From Luteimonas galliterrae (lineage in GTDB: Bacteria > Pseudomonadota > Gammaproteobacteria > Xanthomonadales > Xanthomonadaceae), in assembly GCF_023374055.1 (NCBI RefSeq), contig NZ_JAMBEP010000002.1:186001-250000 (forward strand): 64,000 nucleotides of DNA, given 5' to 3'. The notes beneath the pieces were generated by a model, which saw nothing but the letters and a program-made list of their open reading frames with translations, ran no database searches and was not told where the DNA came from. Of the stretch, positions 62,852 to 64,000 are shown one piece after another. The translations under genes were made by a program, and so were the position numbers. Numbering within the stretch: position 1 is the first letter of the stretch; each line of letters starts with the position of its first letter.

Positions 62852-64000
62852 ATACGAAGCCGCAACGGGAGCGCACGCCATTCGTCGACGACGTGACCCA
62901 GCATCCCTGGCTGACGGCGGCCGTGCTCATCGTCCTGGCGCTGATCCTGCTGATCGTGTTCTGGGACTGGAACTGGCTGCGGGGACCGATTGAACGCCAG
63001 GTCGAAGCGCGCACCGGCCGCAGTTTCGACATCGGCGGCGATCTCGACGTCGATCTCGGCAAGACCGTCACGATCCGCGCCGACCAGGTGAAGTTCGGCA
63101 ACGCGGCCTGGTCCAAGCAACCGCAAATGGCGGCGGCCGACCGCGTAGAAATGCGCCTGGAAGTGTGGCCCGCCTTGATCCAGCGGCGCGAAGTGCTGAT
63201 CCCCGAATTGCGCCTGAGCAAGCCCGATGCCTATCTCGAGACCGGACCGGACGGCAAAGGCAACTGGGTGTTCGGCCCGGATACCGGCGGCGAACCGCCG
63301 CAGTTCCGCCGGCTGTGGGTCGACGACGGCCGGCTGCGTTTCATCGATGCGCGCGCCAAAACCGATATCGACATCGATCTGCAGAGCCGCGACGCGCGCA
63401 GGCCCGGCGCCGCGCCCAATATCGAAATCGACGGCGGCGGGCGCTGGAAAGGCAATCGTTTCGCGCTGGCGGGTCGCGCCGAATCGCCGCTGGAATTGGC
63501 CAATGTCGAGGAGCCCTACCGCATCAACCTGCGCGCCGCCGCCGGCCCGACGCGCGCGCATGCGCGCGGCACGTTGCTCGACCCGTTGCGCCTGCGCGAT
63601 TTCGATCTGCGTCTGGCGTTGTCCGGCCAGAACCTGGACGACCTGTACCCGCTGATCGGCGTCGCCATTCCGCCGACGCCGCCGTACAGCTTCGACGGGC
63701 GTCTGACCCACAGCGGCGACACTTGGCGTTACGACGGTTTCACCGGCAAGGTCGGCAACAGCGACTTGGGCGGCTATGCGCACGTGACCACCGGACGGGC
63801 CCGGCCGTTCCTGAAAGCCGACCTGCGCTCCAGACGCCTGGATTTCGACGATCTATCCGGTTTCGTCGGCGCCGGGGCGAAGGCCGAAGGGGGCGAATCG
63901 ACCAATCCGGAACTGCAGGCGCTCGCCGCCAAACAAGCGGCCAGTCCGCGGGTGCTGCCCGACACGCCTTACGAATTGGGCAAGCTGCGCGCGATGGATG
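62848..64000 (+). CDS. AsmA-family protein (truncated by window end)
   Basis: The first 384 codons of an AsmA-type protein, which runs off the right edge. A transmembrane helix (about 25-42, AAVLIVLALILLIVFWDW) precedes AsmA repeats (RSFDIGGDLDVDLGKTVTIR and VKFGNAAWSK near 60). These inner-membrane proteins project into the periplasm as beta-rich bridges and assist lipid transport or outer-membrane assembly. ATG 62848 overlaps the previous stop. Full length is not visible. Confidence 0.85.
   Translation, partial: MNTKPQRERTPFVDDVTQHPWLTAAVLIVLALILLIVFWDWNWLRGPIERQVEARTGRSFDIGGDLDVDLGKTVTIRADQVKFGNAAWSKQPQMAAADRVEMRLEVWPALIQRREVLIPELRLSKPDAYLETGPDGKGNWVFGPDTGGEPPQFRRLWVDDGRLRFIDARAKTDIDIDLQSRDARRPGAAPNIEIDGGGRWKGNRFALAGRAESPLELANVEEPYRINLRAAAGPTRAHARGTLLDPLRLRDFDLRLALSGQNLDDLYPLIGVAIPPTPPYSFDGRLTHSGDTWRYDGFTGKVGNSDLGGYAHVTTGRARPFLKADLRSRRLDFDDLSGFVGAGAKAEGGESTNPELQALAAKQAASPRVLPDTPYELGKLRAMD

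Overview
The window is high-G+C gammaproteobacterial chromosome, most likely from a Lysobacter-like member of the Xanthomonadaceae. This rests on the gene families and neighbourhoods (type IV pilus pilT/pilU, S-box-controlled metX-metB-hom, secreted chitinase and subtilase, giant YadA-like adhesins) and on the very heavy load of short palindromic repeats. Nothing marks it as a plasmid or prophage. I see no rRNA, tRNA, CRISPR array or replication origin.

Layout. 1-768 holds a long dispersed repeat. 769-8400 carries mgtE, a CPBP protease, an esterase lipoprotein, the yqgE-ruvX-pyrB block, a sterol-desaturase-like protein and tag. 8412-19156 carries an FKBP isomerase, pilU, pilT, yggS, proC, envelope proteins, pdxH, a glycerate-kinase-like gene, dodecin and aroK-aroB. 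19289-31084 carries a WGR protein, hemE, a trimeric autotransporter, a damaged REP-associated transposase, a propeller-type hybrid kinase, a yceI-cytochrome b561-yceI operon and sdaA. 31109-45705 is the accessory envelope part: two hydrolases, a zinc-peptidase-like protein, a subtilase, a 2065-residue trimeric adhesin and a kinase/regulator pair. 45836-50519 is a periplasmic molybdenum hydroxylase operon with its cytochrome c. 51811-53865 is a chitinase behind LacI-type operator palindromes. 54118-57654 is the methionine operon under an S-box riboswitch. 57748-64000 holds a propeller lipoprotein, an M23 peptidase, prfC, a hemolysin III homologue, an MliC-like inhibitor and the start of an AsmA protein.

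How it fits together. Much of the region builds or remodels the cell surface: twitching-motility ATPases, two trimeric adhesins, a secreted protease next to the giant adhesin, chitinase, an M23 peptidase and a lysozyme inhibitor. A membrane kinase and an OmpR-type regulator flank the giant adhesin, and three CTCAC words at exact 11-bp spacing lie in the divergent control region. The rest is housekeeping (shikimate, pyrimidine, proline, haem, methionine, PLP and translation termination).

The most unusual features are non-coding. (1) A roughly 0.55-kb element occurs three times; two hairpins bracket a conserved core of about 280 bp. (2) At least five distinct REP families share a GTAG head followed by a hairpin, while the only REP-associated transposase has lost its catalytic segment. 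(3) Repeats have landed on gene ends and now encode the YggS and kinase C-termini, the ProC N-terminus and the stop codons of a kinase and of hom. (4) At least nine genes have a -10-like hexamer exactly 6 nt before the start codon, implying leaderless mRNAs, including one 17-bp divergent promoter with overlapping -10 boxes.
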